From contig NZ_RZMW01000029.1 in NCBI RefSeq assembly GCF_003992625.1, positions 170,060 to 234,059 on the forward strand: a stretch of DNA of 64,000 nt. Reading direction: 5' to 3'. Source of the stretch: Pelagibacterium lentulum. Lineage in GTDB: Bacteria; Pseudomonadota; Alphaproteobacteria; Rhizobiales; Devosiaceae. The translations under genes and the position numbers were made by a program. How positions within the stretch are numbered: position 1 is the stretch's first letter; each line of letters begins with the position of its first letter. Positions 52,004 to 61,302 of the stretch are shown here, piece by piece. The notes below the pieces were generated by a model. The model searched no databases. It had not been told where the DNA came from and saw only the letters and a program-made list of their open reading frames with translations.

Positions 52004-53082
52004 TCGGCGATGGTGATTCCAAACGCCTCAAGACCCACATAGCGCCGCTCGCGCGATACCATCGGCTTGATCGACGTTACCCCGAGGTCGCGCAATATCT
52101 GTGCGCCCAGCCCGACTTCGCGCCATTCGGCCTCGCGTTGGCGCGCCGATTGATGATCTTCCGGCGCCTCGGCCGCGGCGCCCGCGGCATCATGGGCCAC
52201 CCCGGCAGTGCCTTCCCGCAAATAGACCAGAACGCCGCCGGTGCTGGCCAGCGCTTCAATGGCTTTATTGAGTGTGGCCGCGCCGCCAAAGACATCTGCA
52301 ACAATATCCTCGCGCTGCAAGCGGACCGGTATGCCGTCGCCTTTGAGGTCGCCAAACACGACCGCAAGGTGCTGCACCCGATCAAACGGGGTGGCATAGG
52401 CGTATGCAATAGCTTTGCCGGCACTGGTTTCAATATCGAAGGTGCCCACGCGCTCAACCAGTTTTTCCCGGCGCTGGCGATAGGCAATAAGGTCGGCAAC
52501 CGATACCAGTGGCAAATTATGCGTTTGCGCGAAATCGGCCACCTGCTGCCCGCGCGTCACCGTGCCGTCATCGTTGACCAATTCGCAGATCACGCCGACG
52601 TCGGGCAAATCGGCAAGTTTGCAAAGGTCCACCGCAGCCTCGGTATGGCCCGAACGCATCAGCACGCCACCGCGCCGCGCGATCAGCGGAAAGATATGGC
52701 CGGGCCGGGAAAAGTCGTCCGCTCCCACATTGCCATTGGTCAACGCCCGAACGGTTGCGGTGCGGTCGTCGGCTGAAATGCCGGTTGTTGTTCCGTGCTT
52801 GAAGTCGATCGAAACCGTAAAGGCCGTGGTATGGGCGGAGTCATTTACGGCAACCATGGGATCGAGCCGCAGTTTCTGGGCGCGTTCGCTGGAAATCGGC
52901 GTACAGACGATCCCCGAGGTATGGCGCACGATAAAGGCCATCTGTTCAGGCGTAATAGTCGAGGCGGCCGCGATAATATCGCCCTCGCCTTCCCGGTCAT
53001 GGTCATCGATCACGACGACCATTTCACCCTTTTTCATCGCCTCAAGCGCAACTTCAACGCGGCGGTCAGATTCACTGAGCAT
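52000..53082 (-). CDS. ribB: 3,4-dihydroxy-2-butanone 4-phosphate synthase with degenerate GTP-cyclohydrolase-II-like domain
   Basis: The 360-residue protein has a full N-terminal RibB domain (residues 1-205): DDHDREGEGDIIAAAS with metal-binding Glu near 25-33, and GHTEAAVDLCKLA near 143, turning ribulose 5-phosphate into the riboflavin precursor. The C-terminal 150 residues align to RibA in layout but lack the zinc-binding Cys triad (expected S-x-C-x(10)-C-x-C; here LQREDIVADVFGG), so GTP cyclohydrolase II activity is unlikely. This matches the RibBX architecture known from alphaproteobacteria. It follows aroC by 3 bases on the same strand. Confidence 0.88.
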   Translation of the reverse strand: MLSESDRRVEVALEAMKKGEMVVVIDDHDREGEGDIIAAASTITPEQMAFIVRHTSGIVCTPISSERAQKLRLDPMVAVNDSAHTTAFTVSIDFKHGTTTGISADDRTATVRALTNGNVGADDFSRPGHIFPLIARRGGVLMRSGHTEAAVDLCKLADLPDVGVICELVNDDGTVTRGQQVADFAQTHNLPLVSVADLIAYRQRREKLVERVGTFDIETSAGKAIAYAYATPFDRVQHLAVVFGDLKGDGIPVRLQREDIVADVFGGAATLNKAIEALASTGGVLVYLREGTAGVAHDAAGAAAEAPEDHQSARQREAEWREVGLGAQILRDLGVTSIKPMVSRERRYVGLEAFGITIAD

Positions 53083-53085
53083 TCG

Positions 53086-54198
53086 TCATTCTCCAAACCC
53101 GATACCGCCATCCCGTCCAGTCTGGCCGCGATGAAGGAGGAAATGATCGGCCAGGACGCAGGCCATCATGGCTTCGCCAATGGGTACTGCACGGATGCCA
53201 ACGCAAGGATCGTGACGGCCTTTTGTGATGATGTCGGTATCCTCGTTCTGCGTCGTAACCGTCTGGCGCGGCGTCAGGATCGAGCTTGTCGGCTTGACCG
53301 CGAAGCGCGCTACAACCGGATCGCCATTGGAAATTCCACCCAGAATACCGCCGGCCTTGTTGGACAGAAACTTCGGCAGCGGTTTTTCCGAACGCATCTC
53401 GTCGGCATTGGCTTCCCCGGTCAGTTCCGCGCTTTCAAATCCGGCACCGATTTCCACGGCCTTTACCGCGTTGATCGACATGAATGCTGAAGCGATATCC
53501 TGATCGAGCTTGCCATAGAGCGGAGCACCCCAGCCAGCAGGCACACCTTCAGCAACCACCTCGATCACCGCGCCAACGGACGAACCTGCCTTGCGGATGG
53601 CGTCGAGATAGTCCGCCCAGTGTTCAGCAGCCACCGGATCGGCGCAAAAGAACGGATTCTGATCGACCTGATCCCAGTCGAAATTCTCGTAATTGATCTT
53701 GTGCGGGCCGATCTGGACCAGCGAGGCCCGGATCGTAACCTGCGGGATGACCAGCTTGGCAATTGCGCCAGCCGCCACCCGCGCGGCCGTTTCACGCGCC
53801 GAGGACCGGCCACCGCCGCGATAGTCGCGGATGCCGTATTTCTGGAAATAGGTGTAATCGGCGTGGCCGGGCCGGAACTTGTCCCGGATTTCCGAATAGT
53901 CCTTGGAGCGCTGATCGGTATTTTCGATCATCAGCGAAATAGAAGTGCCGGTCGTGCGCAGCCCGTCGCTGCGCTCATCCTCAAACACACCCGAAAGGAT
54001 TTTCACCTCATCGGCCTCGCGGCGCTGGGTGGTATAGCGAGACTGACCGGGCTTGCGACGGTCGAGATCGCGCTGGATCACGTCGGCGCTGATCGGCAGG
54101 TCGGGCGGGCAACCGTCGACAACCACGCCTAATGCGGGACCGTGGCTTTCGCCCCAGGTGGTGAAACGGAACAGATGCCCGAACGTATTAAAACTCAT
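53086..54198 (-). CDS. aroC: Chorismate synthase
   Basis: The 370-residue enzyme catalyses the last step of the shikimate pathway, needing reduced FMN. Conserved segments are present: [21 protein letters not shown] near residue 10, [19 protein letters not shown] near 43, [20 protein letters not shown] near 125, and the [12 protein letters not shown] and [10 protein letters not shown] blocks later. The ATG at 54198 is preferred; the open frame extends to 54252. It forms a likely operon with ribB (3-base gap). Confidence 0.96.
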   Translation of the reverse strand: MSFNTFGHLFRFTTWGESHGPALGVVVDGCPPDLPISADVIQRDLDRRKPGQSRYTTQRREADEVKILSGVFEDERSDGLRTTGTSISLMIENTDQRSKDYSEIRDKFRPGHADYTYFQKYGIRDYRGGGRSSARETAARVAAGAIAKLVIPQVTIRASLVQIGPHKINYENFDWDQVDQNPFFCADPVAAEHWADYLDAIRKAGSSVGAVIEVVAEGVPAGWGAPLYGKLDQDIASAFMSINAVKAVEIGAGFESAELTGEANADEMRSEKPLPKFLSNKAGGILGGISNGDPVVARFAVKPTSSILTPRQTVTTQNEDTDIITKGRHDPCVGIRAVPIGEAMMACVLADHFLLHRGQTGRDGGIGFGE

Positions 54199-54402
54199 GA
54201 CCTGCCTCTCAATCGGTGACGCTGTTCTAGGCAGAGCCTGCCAGCCGGTCAATCATTCCTTGGATGAACAGATTGTTCTCCCGGCACAGGTGGTTTTTCA
54301 AACGTGCAAAACCCATTGCACTCTTGAGTGTATCTCCCGACCTTTGGCCCGCGATAGCCTTCTCTCTTGCATTGTTTCATAGCGTTTTGCGGGAGGTATC
54401 GC

Positions 54403-55386
54403 ATGCAATACAGGCAAATGGGTTCGATCGGGCAAGTGAGCCGTCTTACGCTGGGCGGGGGAGGCATCGGCCAAGTCTGGGGTCCGACCACTGAGGAAGA
54501 AGGGATCGTAACGCTCAAGCTGGCAATCGATGAAGGTATAAATGTGATCGACTCTGCCCCCGGCTACCATCTCTGCGAGCCGTTGATTGGCAAGGCCTTT
54601 GGCGGCAAGTTGCCCGAAGGCGTTCGCGTCACCACCAAGTTCGGCATTGCCCAGACGCCGCCCGAACAGATTTATGAGAAATGTTCTGCGTCCCTGCTCG
54701 CCAGCCTTGAGGCCATGAAGCTCGAGCGCGTGGACGTCTTCTTTCTGCACAATGAGATACGACCCGACGACGATATCGCGCCGCAAGGGCATGATCACTA
54801 TACGCCGTGGTCGGTCTATCGCGATTATGTCATTCCGGCCTTTCAGCGCCTTGTGAGCGACGGGCTGATCGGCGCGTGGGGTCTGACCGGGGTATCGCGT
54901 GCCCGCTGCATTCTCGATGCCGTACAAACGTCTCCCCAGCCGGATGTTATTCAGGCGGTCGCCAATCTGCTCGACAGCCCTGGCGGGCTTTGCGTCGATC
55001 TCGAGCCTCCGCGCCATCGCGAGATCATCTCCACCGCCAAGGCCAATGGTACGGGCGTTATGGGCATCCGCGCCGTGCAGGCCGGTGCGTTGACGCTCGG
55101 TTTCGACCGCGAGGTTCCCGGCGACAGTCACGACATGCGCGATTTTGAACGTGCCAATGCCTTCCGTGCCCTGTGCGCCGATTGGGGTGAAGACCCGTCA
55201 CTTATCGCCCATCGCTATGCCCTTGGCATGGACGGGGTTGATACGCTCGTTCTGGGCATCAAGAACCGGGCGGAACTGCTCATGGCTTTGGAATCGGAAA
55301 GTCTCGGGCCGCTCGATCCCGAACAGGTCGAGGCCATCGACGGTCTCAAGCTCAACCGCTGGCATCCAAGGGTGCTTGCGAGCTAG
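54403..55386 (+). CDS. Aldo/keto reductase-family oxidoreductase
   Basis: The 327-residue TIM-barrel protein matches the aldo/keto reductase family: an RQMGSIGQVSRLTLGGGGIG opening, an AIDEGINVIDSAPGYHLCEPLIGKAF block with the catalytic Asp and Tyr near residue 50-55, VTTKFGI with Lys near 78, and VDVFFLHNEI with the usual His near 115. It should reduce a carbonyl with NADPH. GGGAGG at 54390-54395 supports the ATG at 54403. It stands alone; the 204-base gap before it shows no other feature. Confidence 0.85.
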   Translation: MQYRQMGSIGQVSRLTLGGGGIGQVWGPTTEEEGIVTLKLAIDEGINVIDSAPGYHLCEPLIGKAFGGKLPEGVRVTTKFGIAQTPPEQIYEKCSASLLASLEAMKLERVDVFFLHNEIRPDDDIAPQGHDHYTPWSVYRDYVIPAFQRLVSDGLIGAWGLTGVSRARCILDAVQTSPQPDVIQAVANLLDSPGGLCVDLEPPRHREIISTAKANGTGVMGIRAVQAGALTLGFDREVPGDSHDMRDFERANAFRALCADWGEDPSLIAHRYALGMDGVDTLVLGIKNRAELLMALESESLGPLDPEQVEAIDGLKLNRWHPRVLAS

Positions 55387-55393
55387 GCTGCAA

Positions 55394-55825
55394 TCAACGG
55401 CTATGGCGCGGGGTACGAATTTCCCCGCGCATCGAGCCGATTGCCAACTCGAAATTGTCCGCGATGCGCCGGGCGCGGATCATGAATTCATGCGCGATCT
55501 CGCTCGAGAACAGTTCCGTTGCCGTTTGCTCGAACAAGGCCAGCCAGCGGTCGAAATGTTCGGCCTCCAAGGGTAGCCGCAAATGCGGGTTCAGCGGGCG
55601 CCCAGAATAGCGCCCGGTGCGCAGCATGATCGAACTCCAGAAATCGGTGATCTGGGCAATATGCTCGTCCCAATCTTGGACTGCGCGATTGAAGATCGGG
55701 CCAAGCACGTCGTCTTCGCGCGCCCGGTCGTAAAAAGTTCTGACCAGCAGCGCGATGCCATCGTCTGTTATGTCAGGATGCGCCGGCCCCGGCCGGGTCA
55801 GCGGATTATCGTCGTGTGGCTTCAT
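55394..55825 (-). CDS. Group III truncated haemoglobin
   Basis: The 143-residue protein has the 2-on-2 globin pattern of group III: an early LVRTFYDRAREDDVLGPIFN segment, DFWSSIMLRTGRYSGRPLNPHLRLPL near residue 60-85, and the proximal histidine in AEHFDRWLALFEQTATELF near residue 90. It binds haem and oxygen-type ligands, often linked to low-oxygen or oxidative conditions. It is convergent with the aldo/keto reductase gene. A hairpin (GCGCGGGG at 55406-55413, CCCCGCGC at 55423-55430) falls inside its final codons and may terminate transcription of either gene. Confidence 0.88.
   Translation of the reverse strand: MKPHDDNPLTRPGPAHPDITDDGIALLVRTFYDRAREDDVLGPIFNRAVQDWDEHIAQITDFWSSIMLRTGRYSGRPLNPHLRLPLEAEHFDRWLALFEQTATELFSSEIAHEFMIRARRIADNFELAIGSMRGEIRTPRHSR
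55406..55430. terminator. Hairpin overlapping the end of the truncated haemoglobin gene
   Basis: An 8-bp perfect stem, GCGCGGGG (55406-55413) and CCCCGCGC (55423-55430), has a 9-base loop. It is located between the stops of two convergent genes, but inside the last codons of the globin gene. There is no T-run, so efficiency is uncertain. Confidence 0.45.
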
Positions 55826-55838
55826 GAGTGTTGTGTAT

Positions 55839-56489
55839 TCACCAGGTCTTTTGTGCCGCGTGCAGCGTCATCGCGCCGCCCGAGAACTGGGCGATCACCC
55901 CTTGCGGGGGGTCCCAGTTCAGCACTTCGACTTTTTCCGCGCCTTCGACCAGATGACGCAGCACCCGCAGGACACCGCCATGCGCGACAACGACGCCGCG
56001 CGGCTCCAGTGTCTGGGCAAATTCGCTCAGGCGCTCAGCGACATCGGCATAGTTTTCGCCATCCTGGGGGCGAAAGTCCCAATAATCCGCGTCCCGGCGG
56101 CCCGGAGCCACGGCCATATGCTGCGGCAACTCGCTATGGAGCCGCCCCTCGAGATGCCCGAACGAAATTTCCACCAGCCGTTTGTCATAAACGGTGTCGC
56201 GCAATGGCAGGTCAAACGCGGCCCGCATGCGCTCGATGGTTTCCGATGCCCGACTCAGTGGTGACGCATACCAGTGCAATTCACGCGGATCGATCTGCGC
56301 TTCTTCAAGCAGGAACCGCAGCAAAACACCGTTTGCGTCGGCCTGCTTTTGTCCCGTCGCGTTGAGTGGAATGTCTCTGCTGCCCTGATAGCGCCGCTCG
56401 CGATTCCAATCCGTCTGGCCATGCCGGGCGAAATAGAAATCGGGCCATTGAACGGTGTTCTGCGGCGCGGGCTTTACGATCTGGTTCAT
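55839..56489 (-). CDS. Histidine phosphatase-family protein (phosphoglycerate mutase-like)
   Basis: The 216-residue protein has the RHG active-site motif (YFARHGQTDWNRERRYQG near residue 18), a Glu-bearing ISFGHLEGRLHSE segment near 108, and the second catalytic His in VVAHGGVLRVL near 165. It is likely a phosphatase of small metabolites. It lies 13 bases upstream of the truncated-haemoglobin gene on the same strand, so both may share a transcript. The substrate is unknown. Confidence 0.86.
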   Translation of the reverse strand: MNQIVKPAPQNTVQWPDFYFARHGQTDWNRERRYQGSRDIPLNATGQKQADANGVLLRFLLEEAQIDPRELHWYASPLSRASETIERMRAAFDLPLRDTVYDKRLVEISFGHLEGRLHSELPQHMAVAPGRRDADYWDFRPQDGENYADVAERLSEFAQTLEPRGVVVAHGGVLRVLRHLVEGAEKVEVLNWDPPQGVIAQFSGGAMTLHAAQKTW

Positions 56490-56543
56490 CTATCCAACTA
56501 CATTCACAAGGACGTGGCAAAGTTCGCGTTAAAGGGGGATTCT

Positions 56544-56559
56544 GGCCCCTTTCGGGGCC
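56544..56559 (-). terminator. GAAA-tetraloop hairpin downstream of fabI
   Basis: On the minus strand, GGCCCC pairs perfectly with GGGGCC around a GAAA tetraloop, an exceptionally stable hairpin. It lies 34 bases after the fabI stop and 54 bases before the phosphatase start, with no T-run after it. It probably attenuates transcription or protects the fabI message. Confidence 0.6.
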
Positions 56560-56593
56560 AAAACTATGCTTAACTTTGCGTCAAGCGAACGGC

Positions 56594-57397
56594 TCAAGCC
56601 TCGGTTTCGCCGTTGTGATCAAGGGTCTTCATGCCAATGACATTGTATCCAGAATCCACATAATGGATTTCCCCGGTTACGCCGCTCGACAGATCCGACA
56701 GCAGGTAAAGGCTTGAATTTCCAACTTCATCAATGGTCACATTCTTGCGCAGCGGAGCGTTTTCCTCGTTCCACTTGAGCATTTCGCGCAGACCTGAAAT
56801 TCCCGACGCGGCAAGGGTCTTGATCGGCCCTGCAGAGACCGCGTTCACGCGAATTCCCTGGGGCCCCATATCAGCCGCAAGGTAGCGGACCGAGGCTTCC
56901 AGAGCGGCCTTTGCAACACCCATGACGTTATAATGCGGCAGCACTTTTTCCGCACCGTAATAGGTTAGCGTCAGGATCGAGGAACCCGGTTGCATTAGCG
57001 GTTCGGCGCGCTTTGCCAGGGCTGTTAGGGAGTAAACCGAGATGTTCATGGTCAGGGCGAAATTGCCCGGCGTGGTATCGATATAGCGGCCATCAAGCTC
57101 TTCCTTGTTGGAAAAACCGATAGCATGAACGAGGAAATCCAGCCCGCCCCACTTGGACTTGAGCACGTTGAAAACCGCGTCGATTGCGTCGGCGTCGGTT
57201 ACGTCGCATGGCAAAACGAGATCAGAGCCGAATTCCTTGGCAATGGGCTCTACCCGGCGATGCAATGCCTCGCCCTGATAGGTGAAGGCCAGTTCCGCCC
57301 CCTGTGCATGAAGCGCCTTGGCGATCCCGTATGCGATTGAACGGTTATTGGCAACGCCCATGATAAGTCCGCGCTTGCCCTGCATCAAACCAGCCAT
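56594..57397 (-). CDS. fabI: Enoyl-[acyl-carrier-protein] reductase (NADH)
   Basis: The 267-residue SDR-type enzyme carries out the last reduction in fatty-acid elongation and is the target of triclosan. FabI features are present: GKRGLIMGVANNRSIAYGIAKAL (cofactor site, residues 7-29), FLVHAIGFSNKEEL near 95, and the Tyr-x6-Lys pair in YYGAEKVLPHYNVMGVAKAALE near 147-167. AGPIKTLAASGI follows near 195. It is a single gene read leftward, upstream of a stable hairpin and then the phosphatase gene. Confidence 0.95.
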   Translation of the reverse strand: MAGLMQGKRGLIMGVANNRSIAYGIAKALHAQGAELAFTYQGEALHRRVEPIAKEFGSDLVLPCDVTDADAIDAVFNVLKSKWGGLDFLVHAIGFSNKEELDGRYIDTTPGNFALTMNISVYSLTALAKRAEPLMQPGSSILTLTYYGAEKVLPHYNVMGVAKAALEASVRYLAADMGPQGIRVNAVSAGPIKTLAASGISGLREMLKWNEENAPLRKNVTIDEVGNSSLYLLSDLSSGVTGEIHYVDSGYNVIGMKTLDHNGETEA

Positions 57398-57551
57398 ATT
57401 CTTCTCCGCAAATGACTTTGTGCCCCGGTTTTGGCACAGGGCAAGCCTGTCGGCAAGGTGAGTTGCGCTGCTGAGTATAGCGAAACGAGCAACACTCGTG
57501 TCATAATCAGCGATATAATTCCCAGCGGCATTTTATAGCGTACGAATTGTT

Positions 57552-58964
57552 ATGACCCTCACCAAAGACCAGATCGTTGCAGGCCTTACCGCGATCCTTG
57601 GGCCAGACAGCGTGCGGGCCAGCGCTCAGGACATGGCGGGCTATCTGGCCGAACCACGCCGCCGTTTCACCCAGCGCGCGCAGGCAGTCGCCCTGCCCCG
57701 AACCGTCGCCGAAGTCCAGAAAGTCATGGCCTGGGCGCATGAGGTCGGCGTACGAATCATCCCGCAGGCTGGCAATACCGGCCTGGTCGGCGGTCAGGTG
57801 CCATTGCATGGCGATGAGGTCATCCTTTCGATTTCACGCCTGACGGGCAAACGCGCGGTCGATGTGCGGGCGGGCAATATGGTGCTCAATGCCGGAACGA
57901 CGCTTGAAGAAGCGCACACCATAGCTGATGAAGCAGGTATGTTGTTTCCGCTTTATATTGCATCGCAAGGCTCCGCCCGTATTGGCGGTGTGCTCGGTTC
58001 CAATGCCGGAGGCGTGCAAGTGCTCGCCTATGGCAATGCGCGCGAGCTTTGCCTTGGCGTCGAGGCGGTGATGGCCGACGGCACGCTTTATCAGGGGCTG
58101 AATGCTCTCAAGAAGGATAACACCGGCTACGACCTTAAAGACCTATTTGTCGGCTCGGAAGGAACGCTCGGCATCATCACCGCAGCAACGCTCAAGCTGT
58201 TTCCCAAACCGGCTGCCCATGAGACGGCGTTGCTCAATGTTGCCTCACCCGACGACGCGCTGACACTGTTTTCCACCCTTCGTGCGCGGGCCGGAACCAC
58301 GCTGACGGCCTTTGAAATCATGCCGCGCATCGGCTTCGATTTTCAACTCAAGCACGGGATGCTGTCGCAAGACCCAAGCGCGGACATCTCGCCTTGGTAC
58401 GTGCTGGCCGAACTCTCGGTGCCCCAGGGCGTTGCCGAAGGCGGGCTGGCAGCAGCGCTGGAGGCGGCATTTGAGACCGGGCTAGTGACCAATGGCGTTA
58501 TCGCGGAGTCGCTGGCCCAGCGCGAGATGCTTTGGCTGGCGCGTGAGCAGATGTCGGAAGTTCAATCGCGCGAAGGTGCTTCGATCAAACATGACGTTTC
58601 GGTGCCCGTAGCTGCCGTGCCTGAATTGATTGCGCGCGGCATGGAAGCGGCATTGAAGGTCGCGCCCGGCATTCGTCCCGTGCCTTTCGGGCATCTGGGC
58701 GACGGCAATATTCATTTCAATTTCAGCCAGCCCGAAGGCGCCGATCCGAAAGTGTTCATGGCGGGCGCCTATGCCGTCCACGACGCCATTTACGAGATCG
58801 TCCTTGCGCTTGGCGGATCGGTTTCAGCCGAGCACGGTATCGGGCAACTCAAGACTGCACTTCTGGCCAAGGTCAAGGACCCCGTCGCACTGGCCATGAT
58901 GCGGTCAATAAAGTCGGCGCTCGATCCGAAAGGCATTTTGAATCCGGGCAAGGTTCTGGGGTAG
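57552..58964 (+). CDS. FAD-linked oxidoreductase (GlcD/D-2-hydroxyacid dehydrogenase type)
   Basis: The 470-residue flavoprotein has an N-terminal FAD-binding PCMH domain: RIIPQAGNTGLVGGQVP near residue 73, GTTLEEAH, SARIGGVLGSNAGGVQVLAYG near 138, and DLFVGSEGTLGIITAATL near 197. The C-terminal domain ends with VSAEHGIGQLKTALL, holding the FAD/metal site. Family members oxidise D-2-hydroxyglutarate, D-lactate or glycolate. Without neighbouring glcE/glcF it is probably a single-subunit D-2-hydroxyglutarate or D-lactate dehydrogenase. Confidence 0.86.
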   Translation: MTLTKDQIVAGLTAILGPDSVRASAQDMAGYLAEPRRRFTQRAQAVALPRTVAEVQKVMAWAHEVGVRIIPQAGNTGLVGGQVPLHGDEVILSISRLTGKRAVDVRAGNMVLNAGTTLEEAHTIADEAGMLFPLYIASQGSARIGGVLGSNAGGVQVLAYGNARELCLGVEAVMADGTLYQGLNALKKDNTGYDLKDLFVGSEGTLGIITAATLKLFPKPAAHETALLNVASPDDALTLFSTLRARAGTTLTAFEIMPRIGFDFQLKHGMLSQDPSADISPWYVLAELSVPQGVAEGGLAAALEAAFETGLVTNGVIAESLAQREMLWLAREQMSEVQSREGASIKHDVSVPVAAVPELIARGMEAALKVAPGIRPVPFGHLGDGNIHFNFSQPEGADPKVFMAGAYAVHDAIYEIVLALGGSVSAEHGIGQLKTALLAKVKDPVALAMMRSIKSALDPKGILNPGKVLG

Positions 58965-59021
58965 AAATCGTGGATTTGTTGCCTATATCCAAGATCAACA
59001 CGCCTTCCGGAAATCCTCACA

Positions 59022-59582
59022 ATGCTTTTAGATATTGCCTTTCTTGATGACGCGACGCGTCCTCGTGCCCCCAAACTCGAAAATCTTACGCCGCAACAAA
59101 AACGTCCCGGCCAACACCTTCGGATGATCCACAATCACCTGCGCCAGAATGTTACAGCGCTGGCCGAGTTGGTAGATAAAATTGCAGAGGGCAAAATGAC
59201 GCCCGAGCAGGTCGAAGCGGAAACCGAAAACCTGACGATGATTTCCAACTACCGGCAGTTTGGAAATCTCTGCGGTCAACATTGCCAGATTGTTCACACA
59301 CATCACTCGATCGAAGATGCGCATATTTTCCCGCACCTTGCGGAGAAGGGCGAAGCCTGGAAAAAAGTCACTGACCGGCTTATTGCCGAACATGAAATCG
59401 TGCACGAGCTTCTGGTTCGCCTTGTCGGCGCGCTCAACACTTTGGTGAAGGAGCCGACCGCAGAAAATTTTGCCAATGCACGCGAACTGAACGACGCACT
59501 CGCCCGCGTTCTTCTGTCCCATCTCGGTTATGAAGAGGATGAGATCGGGGACGCATTGGGCTATTTCGAGATCGGCGTATAA
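59022..59582 (+). CDS. Hemerythrin-like HHE-domain protein
   Basis: The 186-residue four-helix-bundle protein has candidate di-iron ligands: HLRMIHNHLRQN (His near residue 33 and 37), CQIVHTHHSIEDAHIFPHL (His-His-x-x-Glu near 92-98), EHEIVHELLVRL near 128, and a final HLGYEEDEI. The set is consistent with a hemerythrin HHE domain for O2 or NO/ROS-linked iron binding, such as repair or sensing. An N-terminal 25 residues precede the bundle. It is convergent with the reductase gene at 59600. Confidence 0.82.
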   Translation: MLLDIAFLDDATRPRAPKLENLTPQQKRPGQHLRMIHNHLRQNVTALAELVDKIAEGKMTPEQVEAETENLTMISNYRQFGNLCGQHCQIVHTHHSIEDAHIFPHLAEKGEAWKKVTDRLIAEHEIVHELLVRLVGALNTLVKEPTAENFANARELNDALARVLLSHLGYEEDEIGDALGYFEIGV

Positions 59583-59599
59583 TTCGGGCCATAAAGGGG

Positions 59600-60640
59600 T
59601 CAAATAATCCCTTCATCGAAAAGGCTCTGCGCCGTTGCCGCTATAGCATCATCGGCATCGATCAACTTGCGGCGCAGCAGTGCCTCTGTTGGCGCTGAAT
59701 CAAGCTGCTTGAAGTTGCCGAGTTCTCCGAGATTGCTGCGCACATCCCGGTCAAACAGCGCATAAAGGCGAACAGCCCAATCGGGCATATTGATACGAGA
59801 AATGTTCCTTGCATGCACCGGGAACCGCTCACGCAGGACGTCGGCAATGTCGCGATATGCCATGGTCCTGCTGCCCATCGGGAACCGCCTCCCTCCCGCC
59901 TCACTTTCCATCATCGCAAGCAAATGTGCCTCGGCGACGTCGCGCACATCGACAATCGTAAAGGTCAGATTAGGAATTGCCGGAACCGATTTGTCCAGCA
60001 ACCGCCTGACAATCGTAGCGGACGTACCAGGATCATCGTCAAGCAGCGGTCCCAGTATCGCCCCAGGATTTATCGTGGCAAGGTCCTTTTCCCTTCCGAT
60101 CTTGCGCACCAGTTCCCAAGCGTGTCGCTCAGCGCGCGTCTTGGACTCGACATAGGCGTTGACGGGCCTTCCGCTGTCCAGTTGCGTCCAGTCATGCTCG
60201 GTGAATATTTCTGAGCGATTACGAGGATGCCCATAGGCAATGGCCGCCATTGAAGAGGTTAAGACAATGCGCTCGACATCAGCAGCCAGCGCGGCGTTGA
60301 GTGCCCTTTCCGTGCCTTCCACCGCCGGGCGGATAAGATCGTTGCGATCGTCAGGCATCGAGAGCACGAAAGGTGACGCTGTGTGCTGCAGATAACGGAC
60401 CCCTTTCATCGCTTCGGTCCAGCCATCATCGTCCATCAGATCAAGGACCACAAACTCAAGCCGGTCGATATCGCCGCCTGCCCTTGCAAGTGTATTTTTC
60501 ACTTTGTCTGCCTTGGCAAGATCGCGCACACTGCCCCTCACCGTGTAACCCGCTTTCAGCAAGGCCAGCGCAACGTGACCACCAAGGAAACCTGATATAC
60601 CTGTCAATAAAACCCGATCGCTCACAATAGCATCCTTCAT
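59600..60640 (-). CDS. NAD(P)-dependent aldehyde/dihydroflavonol-reductase-like epimerase-family protein
   Basis: The 346-residue extended SDR has VLLTGISGFLGGHVALALLKAGY near the start (TGxxGxxG), a VLTSSMAAIAYG segment near 128 with the catalytic Ser and the typical Ala-Ala-Ile-Ala-Tyr, and AYVESKTRAERHAW near 162 with the Tyr and Lys. It resembles dihydroflavonol-4-reductase-like aldehyde reductases of bacteria. It is divergently paired with a TetR regulator, with a perfect inverted repeat in the shared control region, so it is probably its target. Confidence 0.87.
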   Translation of the reverse strand: MKDAIVSDRVLLTGISGFLGGHVALALLKAGYTVRGSVRDLAKADKVKNTLARAGGDIDRLEFVVLDLMDDDGWTEAMKGVRYLQHTASPFVLSMPDDRNDLIRPAVEGTERALNAALAADVERIVLTSSMAAIAYGHPRNRSEIFTEHDWTQLDSGRPVNAYVESKTRAERHAWELVRKIGREKDLATINPGAILGPLLDDDPGTSATIVRRLLDKSVPAIPNLTFTIVDVRDVAEAHLLAMMESEAGGRRFPMGSRTMAYRDIADVLRERFPVHARNISRINMPDWAVRLYALFDRDVRSNLGELGNFKQLDSAPTEALLRRKLIDADDAIAATAQSLFDEGII

Positions 60641-60644
60641 CTAC

Positions 60645-60683
60645 ATTGAACGAAATATATGATATTCGTTCAATACGTTCAAT
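60645..60683. promoter_or_regulatory. Probable TetR-regulator operator in divergent control region
   Basis: ATTGAACGAA (60645-60654) and TTCGTTCAAT (60665-60674) form a perfect 10-bp inverted repeat around 10 AT-rich bases, followed by a further CGTTCAAT half-site (60676-60683). It lies within the 57-base gap between the reductase and TetR genes, so binding would block both. The ATTGAACG/CGTTCAAT half-site is common for TetR-family repressors. Confidence 0.75.
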
Positions 60684-60697
60684 ATCGCATATGAGCC

Positions 60698-61252
60698 ATG
60701 TCGATCACAAATTCTAAACGTACAATGGAAAAGCGTCGTCACATTCTGGACGCGGCGCGCAATCTCATACTGCGCAACGGCTTGCGCGGCACGACGATGG
60801 AAGCCATTGCGAAAGAAGCGCGTGTGGCCAAACCCACGCTCTACAAACATTTTTCAGACAAGGATGCAGTATTTTCGGCGATATTGTCAGACTTGGCAGT
60901 CGCCAAGTCTCGGGCATTCAAAGAGGGCTTTGAGGAGGCTGGGGACATTCGGAAGCGTGTCGCGGGCGGACTTGCCAAAAAGTTCGGACTTGTGGCCGAG
61001 GTGCTGGAGGCGTCGCCACACGCGAACGAGCTGATTGGCGCTCATCATCGGATGGCCCGTCCTCTCCGAGTAGTCGACGAAGCGATTGCAGAGCAGATAG
61101 CCGAGGCCCTGCAGGAAGCCGGTTTTTCAGAGGCTCAACGCCTTACCGAAGTAATTCTTGCGGCCTGCTCTGGCATTTTGAGCACGTTTCAGACAGCGGC
61201 AGCCGTTCGCGAGGCGGTGACTATGCTTTGCCTGCAAATGCTCAAGAAATAA
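60698..61252 (+). CDS. TetR/AcrR-family transcriptional regulator
   Basis: The 184-residue protein has the TetR DNA-binding domain at the N-terminus: RRHILDAARNLILRNGLRGTTMEAIAKEARVAKPTLYKHFSDKDAVF spans about residues 13-58. A helical ligand-binding domain of normal length follows. It probably represses the divergent reductase gene and itself via the inverted repeat at 60645-60683. Its inducer is unknown. Confidence 0.9.
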   Translation: MSITNSKRTMEKRRHILDAARNLILRNGLRGTTMEAIAKEARVAKPTLYKHFSDKDAVFSAILSDLAVAKSRAFKEGFEEAGDIRKRVAGGLAKKFGLVAEVLEASPHANELIGAHHRMARPLRVVDEAIAEQIAEALQEAGFSEAQRLTEVILAACSGILSTFQTAAAVREAVTMLCLQMLKK

Positions 61253-61302
61253 GACGTTTTCCACTTACCAGGCCGTGATGGTCGTTATTCCAAGACGAAA
61301 AA

